This document shows positions 24,692 through 33,617 of a stretch of 64,000 bases of DNA, one piece after another. Location of the stretch: assembly GCA_030432295.1 (NCBI GenBank), contig JAUIHI010000001.1, positions 310,001 to 374,000 on the forward strand. Direction: 5' to 3'. This DNA is from Anaerolineae bacterium (lineage in GTDB: Bacteria; Chloroflexota; Anaerolineae; Caldilineales; Caldilineaceae). A model generated the notes under the pieces. It had not been told where the DNA came from. It did not search any database and saw nothing but the letters and a program-made list of their open reading frames with translations. Within the stretch, counting starts at the first letter, position 1. Every line of letters begins with the position of its first letter. The translations under genes and the position numbers were made by a program.

Positions 24692-26521
24692 CTACGAATA
24701 CCGGGCGAAGATGTCCCGGTATGCCTGGGAACTCTCTAACAACTCTTCGTGGCTGCCCACTGCGGCCACCCGCCCTTTGCGCAGGACCACAATTTTGTCG
24801 GCCCAGCGAATCTGGGAGAGGCGATGGGTGATCAGAATCGTCGTGCGCCCACGAGTAGCGGCTTCGATGGCCCGCTGAATCTGGTCCTCGGTGGCGCTGT
24901 CGATGGCGCTGGTCGAATCGTCCAGAATCAGCACAGCCGGGTCTGTCAGAAAGGCCCGGGCCAGGGCGATGCGCTGGCGTTGCCCGCCGGAGAGCATCAC
25001 CCCCCGCTCACCCACAACCGTATCGTAGCCCTGGGGAAATGTGCTGATGAAGTCGTGGGCCTGGGCGGATTTGGCCGCTTCCACAATCTCCGCCTGGCTG
25101 GCATCGGGACGGCCAAAGGCAATATTCTCCCCAATCGTGCGGCTGAAGAGGAAGATGTCCTGCTCGATGATAGAAATCTGTCGGCGCAGGTCTGCGATAT
25201 TCCAGCCCCGGACATCCACCCCGTCCACCGTCACCCGACCGTCGGAGATGTCGTAGATGCGGTTGATCAGCTTGGCGACTGTGCTCTTGCCAGAGCCGGT
25301 CTGCCCCACCAGCGCCAGGGTTTGCCCCGCGTCGATAGTAAAGCTGACGCCTTCCAGCGCGGGTCGACTGGCCTGGCTGTCGCTGCTGCTTTGGCCGCTG
25401 CCGTTGACATACCCGCTCGTCTTGCCGCTGTCGTTCAGCGTCGATTCATAGCCAAAGGTCACGTTTTCAAAGCGAATCTCCCCCCGCATCTTTTCACTGT
25501 AGCCGCCTTCGTTGCGGTCCAGTTCTGTCTCTGACCGCAGAAGCTCCAGAATACGTCGGGCGCTGGAAACACCGGAGGAAACCTGGGAATAGGCAAAAAG
25601 AGAGACGAAGACCGGAAAGCTGAAGAGGGAGATAATGCCCGTGTAGGCCACCACATCGCCCAGGGGGATAGCCTCGGCCCGGAAGAGGACCAGCGCGTGC
25701 CACAGACCCGTGGCCTGGGCAATGCCCAACAGGAGCAGGGGCAGATATTTGGCTTCCACCCGGCCCTGGCCCACGAAGGCTTCCCGCACCTGGCGGGCAT
25801 TCTTCTCAAAGCGCTCGATCTCCACGTGCTCCTGGGCCGCGGCTTTGACGGTCTCGATGCCTTCGATGGCCGCGGTCAGCCCCGCATTCATTCGCCCGAA
25901 GCTGGTCCGCACCTGGGTGGTGGCCGGGGAGAGGTCCCGCAGGTATTGGGCCAGGGCGAAGGTGTAGAGGACGGCAAAGATCAGCGGTGTCCAGATCAGT
26001 TGGGGGTGGATGCTGGGGGCCACCAGAATGGGTACGATCAGAAAGTTGGCCGAGCCGACCACCAGATTGAGACCCGGCGCAACCAGCAGGGCCAACTCTC
26101 GCACGTCGTTGGTGGCCCGGGCCATCATTTCGCCGGTGGGATAGCCATCGTGAAAACGCATGGACTTGCCCAGCAGTGAGGCGTACAACTCCTGGCGGCT
26201 GTCCCGCTCCAGCCGTTGGCCCTGGACTTCGCTGGCCGCGTTGCGGGCTAATTGGAGCAGGCTGCGCACCAGTTGCGTCCCCACCATCAGCACAGAGACC
26301 CAGAGAATCGTCTGCAAGTTCACCACATCGCCCCGGGCCGCGTTGAAGGCCTGACCGGCGTAGATGGGGATGGCTGAAGCCAGGGCCGCATTGCCAAACG
26401 CGCCCAGAATCGAGATGATCACCAGCCAGATGTTGTGCTGGAGATGGGAGATCAGCCAGCGCACGGGGCCGCTCTGGTTGGTGCGGATGGGATTTGCAAC
26501 GACAAATTCACTTTTCAGCAC
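24692..26521 (-). CDS. ABC exporter half-transporter (permease-ATPase), degenerate-site type
   Basis: A 609-residue MsbA-like chain: six-helix membrane domain (about 20-330) plus nucleotide-binding domain. Walker A is GQTGSGKS, the signature LSGGQRQR, the H-loop TILITHRL. Walker B reads [13 protein letters not shown]: the residue after the Walker B Asp is Asp, not the catalytic Glu. That is typical of the degenerate half of heterodimeric exporters. No partner half-transporter gene is nearby; the region where one would be expected is the tandem repeat array. A Ser/Gly-rich insert ([18 protein letters not shown]) interrupts the start of the ATPase domain. Substrate unknown. Confidence 0.92.
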   Translation of the reverse strand: MLKSEFVVANPIRTNQSGPVRWLISHLQHNIWLVIISILGAFGNAALASAIPIYAGQAFNAARGDVVNLQTILWVSVLMVGTQLVRSLLQLARNAASEVQGQRLERDSRQELYASLLGKSMRFHDGYPTGEMMARATNDVRELALLVAPGLNLVVGSANFLIVPILVAPSIHPQLIWTPLIFAVLYTFALAQYLRDLSPATTQVRTSFGRMNAGLTAAIEGIETVKAAAQEHVEIERFEKNARQVREAFVGQGRVEAKYLPLLLLGIAQATGLWHALVLFRAEAIPLGDVVAYTGIISLFSFPVFVSLFAYSQVSSGVSSARRILELLRSETELDRNEGGYSEKMRGEIRFENVTFGYESTLNDSGKTSGYVNGSGQSSSDSQASRPALEGVSFTIDAGQTLALVGQTGSGKSTVAKLINRIYDISDGRVTVDGVDVRGWNIADLRRQISIIEQDIFLFSRTIGENIAFGRPDASQAEIVEAAKSAQAHDFISTFPQGYDTVVGERGVMLSGGQRQRIALARAFLTDPAVLILDDSTSAIDSATEDQIQRAIEAATRGRTTILITHRLSQIRWADKIVVLRKGRVAAVGSHEELLESSQAYRDIFARYS

Positions 26522-26639
26522 GGGACTACTCCTGCAAAACGCACAAATGGCAAGGCGTGGGTTCGATTAACCGGTACAGTTGATTATCCCAAAAAGGGGC
26601 GCAAAGGGCAATACACCGGGGGCGTGGGTGACAACGGAT

Positions 26640-27885
26640 GCAATGAGGCGCGAGTGAAAATCGACTGGCCGCCCCTCACCGCCCCCTACCTATTGACGGG
26701 AAGGTCGGTTGTTGGAGGGACGCCCCCACCTCTCCCAGCTATGCCATTGGTTTGTCGGTGTTGTCGTCCGCGCTGGGAGAGGTGGGGGAAGGACAACGAT
26801 TGGTGCGTTTTGTCATCGGCCCCACCACACCGAAACCCACCCAAACGCCATTGACAGACTCCCCTCTCCCGGCCCAGCCAATAGCAGAAGCCCTCACCGC
26901 CCCCTACTTATTGAAGGGAAGGTCGGCTGTTGAAGGGACGCCCCCACCTCTCCCAGCTATGCCATTGGTTTGTCGGTGTTGTCGTCCGCGCTGGGAGAGG
27001 TGGGGGAAGGACAACGATTGGTGCGTTTTGTCATCGACCCCACCACACCGAAACCCACCCAAACGCCATTGACAGACTCCCCTCTCCCGGCCCAGCCAAT
27101 AGCAGAAGCCCTCACCGCCCCCTACTTATTGAAGGGAAGGTCGGCTGTTGAAGGGACGCCCCCGCCTCTCCCAGCTATGCCATTGGTTCGTCGGTGTTGT
27201 CGTCCGCGCTGGGAGAGGCGGGGGAAGGACGAAGATTGGTAGGCTTCGTCATCGACGCCACCACACCTCTCCCAGCGCGAATCACCATCGACAGACTCCC
27301 CTCTCCCGGCCCAGCCAATAGCAGAAGCCCTCACCGCCCCCTACTTATTGAAGGGAAGGTCGACTGTTGGAGGGACGCCCCCGCCTCTCCCAGCTATGCC
27401 ATTGGTTTGTCGGTGTTGCCATCTGCGCTGGGAGAGGTGGGGGAAGGACGAAGATTGGTGCGTTTTGTCATCGAAACCGCATCTTTCATCAGCCCGTCAA
27501 ACGCCATCGACAGACTCCCCTCTCCCTGCCCAACCAACGCAACCTACCAAACATCGCCACGGCTGGGAGAGGGGCCGGGGGTGAGGGCCACGATTGGTGG
27601 GCTTCGTCATCGACCCTATCACGCCGAAACTCATCCAGACGCCATCGACAGACTCCCCTCTCCCCAGCCAAACCAGCAGCCCCCACAAACCATCGCCACG
27701 GCTGGGAGAGGGGCCGGGGGTGAGGGCGACAATTCAATCGTTTCGTCATCGACCCGGTATCTTCCAGCCGCCGCGAATCACCATCGACAGACTCCCCTCT
27801 CCCGGTCCAGCCAGCAGCCCCCACAAACCATCGCCACGGCAGGGAGAGGGGCCGGGGGTGAGGGCGTTGGGGTGAGAGCCACACA
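26640..27885 (+). repeat. Tandem array of about 218-bp units with conserved hairpins
   Basis: Four units start with the left hairpin arms at 26723, 26941, 27159 and 27378 (periods 218, 218, 219). In each a 17-bp arm (CCCCCACCTCTCCCAGC or the G variant) pairs with a downstream arm (26772-26788, 26990-27006, 27208-27224, 27427-27443). Three shorter, more diverged units follow up to the stop of the DUF2723 gene; they carry GACTCCCCTCTCC and GGCTGGGAGAGGGG. The 1368-base gap 26522-27889 contains no credible gene; long open frames across it are low-complexity translations of the repeat. Confidence 0.93.
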
Positions 27886-27889
27886 GATC

Positions 27890-29845
27890 CTACCGCAGCG
27901 CAACCTCCAGCGCCGGAGCCAACTGAATCAACTCCGGCTGGGAATTTTCATCGGAGCCGGGAGCGCGGGTATAGAGAAGCACCTGCATTTTGGCCGCAGC
28001 GCCGGGCACACCCACCGGGAACAGATGGGTGTCCCGCGTGATCTCACCCACTTTCCACAGGGAAGTCGGGTAGAAGTCGCCGCCGGGCGGACGATCGTCC
28101 TGGCCCAGCCGCTGCCCCGCGCCGTCAAAAAGCTGCACGGATGTGGTGTAATCGCCCCGCAGCCTCTCCTCCACCTGCCAGAAGAGGGAGACCTGCGCAG
28201 TATCCCCGCTTTGGCTGACAGAATATCCCAGCAGCGTCAACGGTCTATAGGCCAGATCGAGCCGCTGATCGGCCAGCCCCTCATCGACAGTTCCCATCAC
28301 CCGGACCAGTGGTGGCGTGGACGCTGCCAAATCGAACTTTGCTTCCAGCCCCGCCATTGCTTTGATGAGAAAGACCGGGCGCTCTCCCCCGTCCAGGGCT
28401 GTCGCCGTCACAGCGCCCACATCGGCGAAACGCTCTTCCGGCGTGAGCAGGGGAAAGAGACCGGTCAGCCCGGTGGCCCTGTCCTCCACCGCCTGCAAAT
28501 AGTAGAGGGGCACAATTTCGTTGCGGTCATTGCTGACCAGAATGGCGTCGGCGGGTGGCTGGGCGGCCAGAATCCCGTCCCACATCTGTCGGGCGGAATT
28601 GTCATTCGACCGGTCGAGAGACGGGAAATGGGTCAGAAAAAGCGATGCAGGCAGGAGCAGCAGGATGGCGAACCAGAGTGCCAGTTGCGAGTTGCGGATT
28701 GCGGGTTGCGTCTGCCGTCCGCCGTCCGCGGTCTGCCGTCTTTGGGTCATCCCAATCAGCCATTCCACCCCACAGCCGGCCCACAGTGCGGCGAAGAGGT
28801 AGAGGGGAATATAAAAGACATAAATATCGCCGATGCCGTAGAAAAGATTGAAGATTTGCAGCAGCAGGAAAGCAGGCAGTGTCAGAAGCAGGAGTGGCCA
28901 GTGTCTTTGCCTGAAAAGAACGACCAGCCCCAATAGGGCCAGGGCCAGCCCCGGCCAGGTAAAGTGAACCAGCCAGAGACTCCCCATTTCGGGCAAGCGG
29001 GCCAATGCCTGGGCCGGGCTAAGAAAACTCACCGCAAAGACCGAACCGGTGATAAAGTCCACAAAGCCCTGGAATGTGGGCGTGTAGAGCGCCAGCGTCT
29101 CTGCGCCCAGCCGGGGATAGAGCCAGGGCGAAGCATTCACACCGCTGCGCAGGGGAATGTAGAGATAGAGCAATTGGGGCAAAGCCAGCCCGCCGATCAG
29201 AGCGGCCCACAATCGCCCCTTCTGCCACCAACTGCGTTCCTGCCAAAAGAGCCAGAGCAGGAAGCCCGGCAGGAGAAAGAGAGCGGTGCGGTGGTGGGTG
29301 AGGGCGAGGCCGAGGAGGAGGGACAGGGTGAAAAAGCGATTGGATGATAGGGCGATAGGGAGATTGGGAGATTGGCTGTGACGGGCGGTTAGGAAGAGAA
29401 AGCCCGCTATGAAAAGCGCGTGGAGGGTGTAGACCTCGGCGATGAGGGCCTGGCTCCACAGGGTAGGGTTGATGCCGATGAGCAGGGCGGCGAAAAAGGC
29501 CGACACACGGACGGCAATGGGGGGAGAGGGCGTGCGCCTGGGCAGCCAGCCCAGCACGGCCAGATAGAAGAGCGCGACAGCAGCCGCGGCCAGAAATGCG
29601 CTGAACGCATTGAGGCTGGCCGCCGGGTCTGCGCCGAAAAGCCCGGCCAGGTGTTGCCAGCTTCCCCCCAGCAGCAGATAGAGCGGGTAGCCCGTGGGAT
29701 GCGCCAATCCAAAACGCCAGGCCGCAAACTGGAATTCACCCGGATCGCCAAAGAGCAGACCCGGCGCCAGGGTGCGGCTGTAGAGGCCCAGAAAGAGGGC
29801 GAAGATCACAATCGCCAGCCGCCGATCCAGCCGGGAGATTGTCAC
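27890..29845 (-). CDS. DUF2723 membrane protein, GT-C-like
   Basis: A 651-residue protein with about ten membrane helices in its first 430 residues and a soluble C-terminal domain. The start GLYSRTLAPGLLFGDPGEFQ with AHPTGYPLY is the DUF2723 signature; the acidic D-x2-E motif sits in the first external loop, as in lipid-linked sugar-dependent GT-C transferases. Two short-period arrays lie inside: heptads at 28683-28738 (encoding QTADGGRQTQPAIRNSQ) and octads at 29336-29375. The ATG overlaps the stop of the sulfotransferase gene by four bases, suggesting joint action on one glycan or lipid. Last gene of the operon. Confidence 0.88.
   Translation of the reverse strand: MTISRLDRRLAIVIFALFLGLYSRTLAPGLLFGDPGEFQFAAWRFGLAHPTGYPLYLLLGGSWQHLAGLFGADPAASLNAFSAFLAAAAVALFYLAVLGWLPRRTPSPPIAVRVSAFFAALLIGINPTLWSQALIAEVYTLHALFIAGFLFLTARHSQSPNLPIALSSNRFFTLSLLLGLALTHHRTALFLLPGFLLWLFWQERSWWQKGRLWAALIGGLALPQLLYLYIPLRSGVNASPWLYPRLGAETLALYTPTFQGFVDFITGSVFAVSFLSPAQALARLPEMGSLWLVHFTWPGLALALLGLVVLFRQRHWPLLLLTLPAFLLLQIFNLFYGIGDIYVFYIPLYLFAALWAGCGVEWLIGMTQRRQTADGGRQTQPAIRNSQLALWFAILLLLPASLFLTHFPSLDRSNDNSARQMWDGILAAQPPADAILVSNDRNEIVPLYYLQAVEDRATGLTGLFPLLTPEERFADVGAVTATALDGGERPVFLIKAMAGLEAKFDLAASTPPLVRVMGTVDEGLADQRLDLAYRPLTLLGYSVSQSGDTAQVSLFWQVEERLRGDYTTSVQLFDGAGQRLGQDDRPPGGDFYPTSLWKVGEITRDTHLFPVGVPGAAAKMQVLLYTRAPGSDENSQPELIQLAPALEVALR
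28683..28738 (-). repeat. Heptad array inside the DUF2723 gene
   Basis: Eight 7-bp units on the plus strand: AGTTGCG twice, GATTGCG, GGTTGCG, TCTGCCG, TCCGCCG, TCCGCGG, TCTGCCG. Confidence 0.85.
29336..29375 (-). repeat. Octad array inside the DUF2723 gene
   Basis: Five 8-bp units of the form NN-GATWGG: GCGATTGG, ATGATAGG, GCGATAGG, GAGATTGG twice. It encodes SQSPNLPIALSSN in a loop. Confidence 0.85.
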
Positions 29846-30753
29846 CTTTCCCCGTCCCAGGAGAGCGCCGCGGCCAAATCCTCGTAGTGGGGAAAACCGA
29901 GGCGGGGCGTAATCTCCCGCTGCCAGATCGTGTCCAGCCCGGCGATAATCTCCGGCGAAAGTTCATTGCGGTGTTCGCCCACCTCGCCCTTGCGCACTTT
30001 GGCCGAGTCGCTGCCGGGCGGCAGGCCCCCCACCTTTTCACTGCGCTCCCGCATCATTTTGTCGTCGAATTTGTCTTTGTGCATCAGCATAAAGGGAAAA
30101 GATGCGTGATGTTGCGTGATTTGCAGCAGTTCGTCGTCCAGGTCCACACCGGTGAAATCAGCCACCCGACAAATTGTCCCGGTCAGGTCCCGTTTCATCT
30201 GCTCATAGGCCAGTAGCAGCACATCTTCCCGCTCCCGCTGCTCGCACCAGGAGATGAGGTGGTTCCAATAGCCCTTGCCCTCCTCGGGTTTCATAAAGGT
30301 TTCCCGCGCCCATTCGTCGATGTCGATCGCACCCCGCTCAAAAAACCAGCCTTCCATAAAACGGAAGCCAGAGACCAGCACATCCTTCGGGTTGCGGATG
30401 GAGACGATATAACGCGCGCCTTTGGGGATGTCGTGCCAGTTCAGATGGCTTTTGAATGCCCTGGGATTCGCCTTCTGCTCGGCGTGGATATCCAGACCCA
30501 GATCGTAGGAAGTCTCCAGCCAGGGGACAACCCGTGAGATGTCGTCGAACGCCAGATCGCCCCTCGTGCGCAGAGTGTGGACGATCTGTTGCAGCCAGGT
30601 GGTGCCGGACTTGCCGTAGGGGGTGATAAAAACATCGGTGGGCCGGGGCTGAAAACTTTTCCAGGCTGTGCGCCCTTCTTCCGTGCTGGTGCTTGGGCGC
30701 GCCCGGAATTCTTCCAGGGACCTGGCCCGACGTCCGTGTGTACTGGTCGTCAT
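29842..30753 (-). CDS. PAPS-dependent sulfotransferase
   Basis: A 303-residue protein with the 5-prime phosphosulfate-binding loop TPYGKSGTTWLQQI (K48) and the 3-prime phosphate-binding region YIVSIRNPKDVLVSGFRF. It matches cytosolic Sulfotransfer_1-type enzymes that move sulfate from PAPS to a hydroxyl acceptor; the C-terminal KVGGLPPGSDSAKVRKGEVG resembles the conserved RKG region. The acceptor is unknown; context (GH1 glycosidase, DUF2723 transferase) suggests a glycoside or lipid. It lies 16 bases after the preceding gene and overlaps the next by four bases. Confidence 0.93.
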   Translation of the reverse strand: MTTSTHGRRARSLEEFRARPSTSTEEGRTAWKSFQPRPTDVFITPYGKSGTTWLQQIVHTLRTRGDLAFDDISRVVPWLETSYDLGLDIHAEQKANPRAFKSHLNWHDIPKGARYIVSIRNPKDVLVSGFRFMEGWFFERGAIDIDEWARETFMKPEEGKGYWNHLISWCEQREREDVLLLAYEQMKRDLTGTICRVADFTGVDLDDELLQITQHHASFPFMLMHKDKFDDKMMRERSEKVGGLPPGSDSAKVRKGEVGEHRNELSPEIIAGLDTIWQREITPRLGFPHYEDLAAALSWDGER

Positions 30754-30769
30754 TCGTTGTCCATTCGCA

Positions 30770-31090
30770 TTAATCGTTTTGGTTTTTATCCCACAGCCGG
30801 GGCAGTTTGTCGATCTGCGCCCAGCCCTCGCTGGGGGCTACCTTTTCCACACCCAATTCGACAAAATAGGTGTCCAGGACAGCGGCCCGTTCCATTGCCA
30901 GGGGCGGGCGACAATAGTCCTCCTCTTCCCAAACAGCCCAGCCCGGCGCTTGGATACGGGCGTTGTCCAGCCCTGTGTGTAGCGCTGTGCCAAAGGGACC
31001 CATCCGCTCAATCTCTCCGCTGTCCAGCCGGGCGCGCAGTTCCACCAGTCGATCCTCTCGAAATTGAGCTTTGACAAGATAGTATGCCAT
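30770..31090 (-). CDS. Small protein of unknown function in the GH1-sulfotransferase operon
   Basis: A 106-residue soluble protein starting MAYYLVKAQFREDRLVELRA; a GAGGAGG ribosome site just upstream decides ATG 31090 over the frame opening at 31195. It contains MGPFGTALHTGLDNAR, AVWEEEDYCRPPLAMERAAV and EGWAQIDKLPRLW. The small alpha/beta layout (YYLVKAQF strand, long helix, WEEEDYC) recalls dimeric ferredoxin-like proteins, but no family was recognised. Confidence 0.75.
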   Translation of the reverse strand: MAYYLVKAQFREDRLVELRARLDSGEIERMGPFGTALHTGLDNARIQAPGWAVWEEEDYCRPPLAMERAAVLDTYFVELGVEKVAPSEGWAQIDKLPRLWDKNQND

Positions 31091-31127
31091 CGTAGCCTCC
31101 TCAATCACTCGCCCCAATCCTTGGGGC

Positions 31128-31520
31128 TTATTCCTCCCACTCGTCAATTCCGTCCGGGTCGTAGTCGCCCCACTTGCCGCTGAAGGAGGAAGCAAACATC
31201 TGCGCGTTGGTGCGTTCCGCGTCGTCCAGCGCTTTCTTCAGCACCGCAGCCCGACGGGCATCGGCATCCTTCGCTGATGACAACTGGCCGGGCCGAACGC
31301 TGACAATGCGTATCTGCCGGATGTCGCCCATCTGGTAGGGAATTGTGGTATCGACAAATTTGCCCCGGATCGCTTGGCCCAAAGGCGCATCCGCGCTGAT
31401 CAACCCCTGGCTCACATCCGCCTGTTGGGCTGGAACCAGATGGAAGGCCATGCGCTCGGCGTTGCCCTGCTCGTCGATCAGGTCGATTTCTACGTGGGTT
31501 CCCAGGCCGATTTGCTCCAT
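31128..31520 (-). CDS. Stand-alone GreA/GreB C-terminal-domain protein
   Basis: A 130-residue protein whose first 75 residues match the FKBP-like C-terminal domain of GreA/GreB: GLGTHVEIDLIDEQG, the QADVSQGLISADAPLGQAIR block (compare EAD-x-ISxxSP-x-GxAL) and the closing strand IRQIRIVSV. The N-terminal coiled coil that enters the RNA polymerase channel is absent, so it cannot act as a normal Gre cleavage factor. The tail is acidic (DYDPDGIDEWEE). It shares one base with the preceding stop (TGATG). Its presence in a glycan-related operon is unexplained. Confidence 0.85.
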   Translation of the reverse strand: MEQIGLGTHVEIDLIDEQGNAERMAFHLVPAQQADVSQGLISADAPLGQAIRGKFVDTTIPYQMGDIRQIRIVSVRPGQLSSAKDADARRAAVLKKALDDAERTNAQMFASSFSGKWGDYDPDGIDEWEE

Positions 31521-32197
31521 CAGGACGCCTCCGATCCTGCCCCGATATGCAACACCAACTCAACCCCCCGCCAGATTTCCTCCCCCATGGGTGCGTCGTC
31601 CCAGAGCCGGAAGTGGGGGAACATCGTTCCGTGCCAGTCCGCAGGCGTGTTTTGGGTGGACAGCTTTCCAGTCCGGGGTGGCGACTCCACCACATTGGGC
31701 GATTCCCGGTAGAAAAAGAGCAGATTCTCGTGGATGGATATCAGGCAATATTTGTCGAAGCTGCCCGGCTTCTCCTCCTGCATCTGATAGTGATAGAAAA
31801 TGTAGCTGCTCACCATCTCCGGCTGCAAGCGGGTGATGCGGGCGCTCACCTGTTCCGGCGGGGTTTTGCGCCGCCAATACTCCTCGCTGGTCGGCTCGCC
31901 GCAGTGGAAGATATCCATCATCGGCACAAAACGCCGGGGCTGGGCATGGCCCGGCCAGCTTTCCAGCAGATCGTCCATCTCTCCGGCCAGGGTGTCCGGG
32001 AGCAGGGATGGGTTCACTGTTTCGTAGTAGAGGAAGAATTGATCCTGCCAGGCAAAGACGCTGGCTGTCAGAATGTGTCTGCCCGCTTGTCGGGTGCGCA
32101 AGGATTCTTCCCGGGCGCGCCACGCGGCAATGGTTGCCTCTTGCTGTCCGGGACGGCACTGGGCGCGGTAGACAAAGCGGTGAAGTGGCTGACTCAT
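31520..32197 (-). CDS. Two-domain protein of unknown function, possibly tandem ferredoxin-like domains
   Basis: A 225-residue protein starting MSQPLHRFVYRAQCRPGQQE; ATG 32197 overlaps the GH1 stop by four bases. The two halves look alike: each has an opening strand (HRFVYRAQCRPG; SSYIFYHYQMQEE) and a later aromatic strand (QDQFFLYYETVN; ENLLFFYRESPN). This suggests two dimeric alpha-beta barrel-type domains, as in mutarotase- or NIPSNAP-like proteins. That is inference from pattern; no family is claimed. Confidence 0.7.
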   Translation of the reverse strand: MSQPLHRFVYRAQCRPGQQEATIAAWRAREESLRTRQAGRHILTASVFAWQDQFFLYYETVNPSLLPDTLAGEMDDLLESWPGHAQPRRFVPMMDIFHCGEPTSEEYWRRKTPPEQVSARITRLQPEMVSSYIFYHYQMQEEKPGSFDKYCLISIHENLLFFYRESPNVVESPPRTGKLSTQNTPADWHGTMFPHFRLWDDAPMGEEIWRGVELVLHIGAGSEAS

Positions 32198-33522
32198 AGA
32201 GGCTCCTGAGCTAAATATTGGTTGAGAAGAGAATCGGGAATCCCGTTGGCTTGGGCAATCGCGGCATAGACCGCCGCGCTGGGACGGGCTGTGCGCTCTT
32301 GGGTCTCCGGGTCCAACTCGAAAAGGCCAAAGCGCAGACCCCAGCCCTCGGCCCACTCGAAGTTGTCTGTCAGGGTCCAGTGGAAATAGCCCCGCACATC
32401 ACAGCCGCTGACAATCGCCCGCTGCAACGCGGCCAGATGGGCTACCAGCCAGCGAGGGCGCTGCTCGTCGTCCCGATCCGGCAGGCCATTTTCGGTGATG
32501 TAAATCGGCAGGTCCGGGCGGAAGCGGTGCACCTCCTGGCAGACCTGATAGAGACCTTCCGGGTCGAACTGGCTGAACGGCCCTTGCCGTCCGGAATCCG
32601 AATGTTCCGCATTGGGCAGATACTCCGGGTTGCCAAAAAGTTGGCCCGGGTTGAGGCTGAAGCGGACAAAATCCCGGGTGTAATAGTTCAGCCCGATATA
32701 GTCCATCGTTTTCGCCAGGCGTCCATCCCGTCGATTGAGGGAGAGGGGTGGACGCAGCCAGCCGTCGTCTGTGGCCGCCACCCAAATGTGCTCGAAGAGC
32801 CAGCGGCGCAGACCGGCCGCATAGCGATCGAGCCTATTGTTGAGCCTGATACCAGCGGTCAGGCGTACGTGCTTGGCGTAGCCGACTCTTGCGTTCGGCT
32901 GGTGGGCGTGGATGGCGTGATATGCTTCGGCGTGGGCAAAGAGCAGATGGCGCATCACCCCCATTGCCAGAGGAAAATTCTGCTTGCGCGGCGGCCAGTT
33001 GCCCAGAAACCAGCCCTGGGCAATCAGCACCAGCGGCTCGTTGATCGTCGCCCAGAAGTCGCACAGATCGGCCAAAGCGCGGGTGGCGAAATCCGCGTAG
33101 CGGCGGAAGAGGGCGACGCTGGCCCCGTTTTCCCAGCCGCCCATCCGGGTAAACCAGAGGGGTTCGCTGAAGTGATGGAGCGTCACCAGCGGCGTCATCC
33201 CCCGTTGGCGCAGACCGCCCAGCATCTCCCGGTAGCGGTCAATGGCCGCGGGATCAAAGCGGCCCGGCTCCGGCTCGATCCGGCTCCACTCCAGGCTGAG
33301 CCGATGGGCGTTGAGTCCCAGCCCGGCCATCCGGTCGAAGTCTGCCTCGGCATTGGCCCACCAGTCGCAGGCCAGCCCGCTCTTGTCCCCGTGCCAGATC
33401 GTACCCGGCTGCTGCTCGAAGGCCCACCATTGGTTGTTGCGGTTGTCGCCCTCCACCTGATGGGAAGCAGAAGCCGTGCCCCAGAGGAAGCCGGGGGGGA
33501 ATGTGTGAAGTTTTGTGGTCAT
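32194..33522 (-). CDS. Family 1 glycoside hydrolase (beta-glucosidase-like)
   Basis: A 442-residue TIM-barrel enzyme. FPPGFLWGTASASHQVEGDN is the GH1 N-terminal signature; the acid/base Glu is E162 in TINEP and the nucleophile E344 in YITENG. WSRIEPEPG and the C-terminal FHWTLTDNFEWAEGW are also typical. GH1 enzymes are retaining beta-glycosidases; no signal peptide is present, so it works in the cytoplasm. First gene of the six-gene minus-strand operon ending at 27890. Confidence 0.96.
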   Translation of the reverse strand: MTTKLHTFPPGFLWGTASASHQVEGDNRNNQWWAFEQQPGTIWHGDKSGLACDWWANAEADFDRMAGLGLNAHRLSLEWSRIEPEPGRFDPAAIDRYREMLGGLRQRGMTPLVTLHHFSEPLWFTRMGGWENGASVALFRRYADFATRALADLCDFWATINEPLVLIAQGWFLGNWPPRKQNFPLAMGVMRHLLFAHAEAYHAIHAHQPNARVGYAKHVRLTAGIRLNNRLDRYAAGLRRWLFEHIWVAATDDGWLRPPLSLNRRDGRLAKTMDYIGLNYYTRDFVRFSLNPGQLFGNPEYLPNAEHSDSGRQGPFSQFDPEGLYQVCQEVHRFRPDLPIYITENGLPDRDDEQRPRWLVAHLAALQRAIVSGCDVRGYFHWTLTDNFEWAEGWGLRFGLFELDPETQERTARPSAAVYAAIAQANGIPDSLLNQYLAQEPL

Positions 33523-33543
33523 TGGCTGCTATTTGGGTAGCAA

Positions 33544-33612
33544 ATATTGGGTATTGGAGATTTCGTTGTGAAGACGTGCCGACGTCCCGACCAAATCTCC
33601 AATACCCAATAT
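33544..33612 (-). repeat. Perfect 20-bp inverted repeat (ATTGGGT heptad type)
   Basis: Arms 33544-33563 and 33593-33612 are exactly complementary; the 29-base loop holds a further palindrome GACGT/ACGTC. The arm matches the outer repeats at 4221 and 35094. It separates the dCMP deaminase gene from the GH1 operon. Confidence 0.92.
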
Positions 33613-33617
33613 CTGTT

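Noticed and set aside
26555-26575. tRNA-like GGTTCGATTAACC
   Set aside because: No cloverleaf can be built with flanking bases.
26640-27885. Possible CRISPR array or minisatellite-coded protein
   Set aside because: The period is 218 bp with whole-unit similarity; there are no short direct repeats separated by unique spacers and no cas genes. The translated repeats show no protein-like constraint.
27194-28936. 580-codon open frame crossing the tandem repeat into the DUF2723 gene
   Set aside because: It is a translation of repeat units (recurring DRLPSPGPAN-like words) and then of an antisense gene; not a protein.
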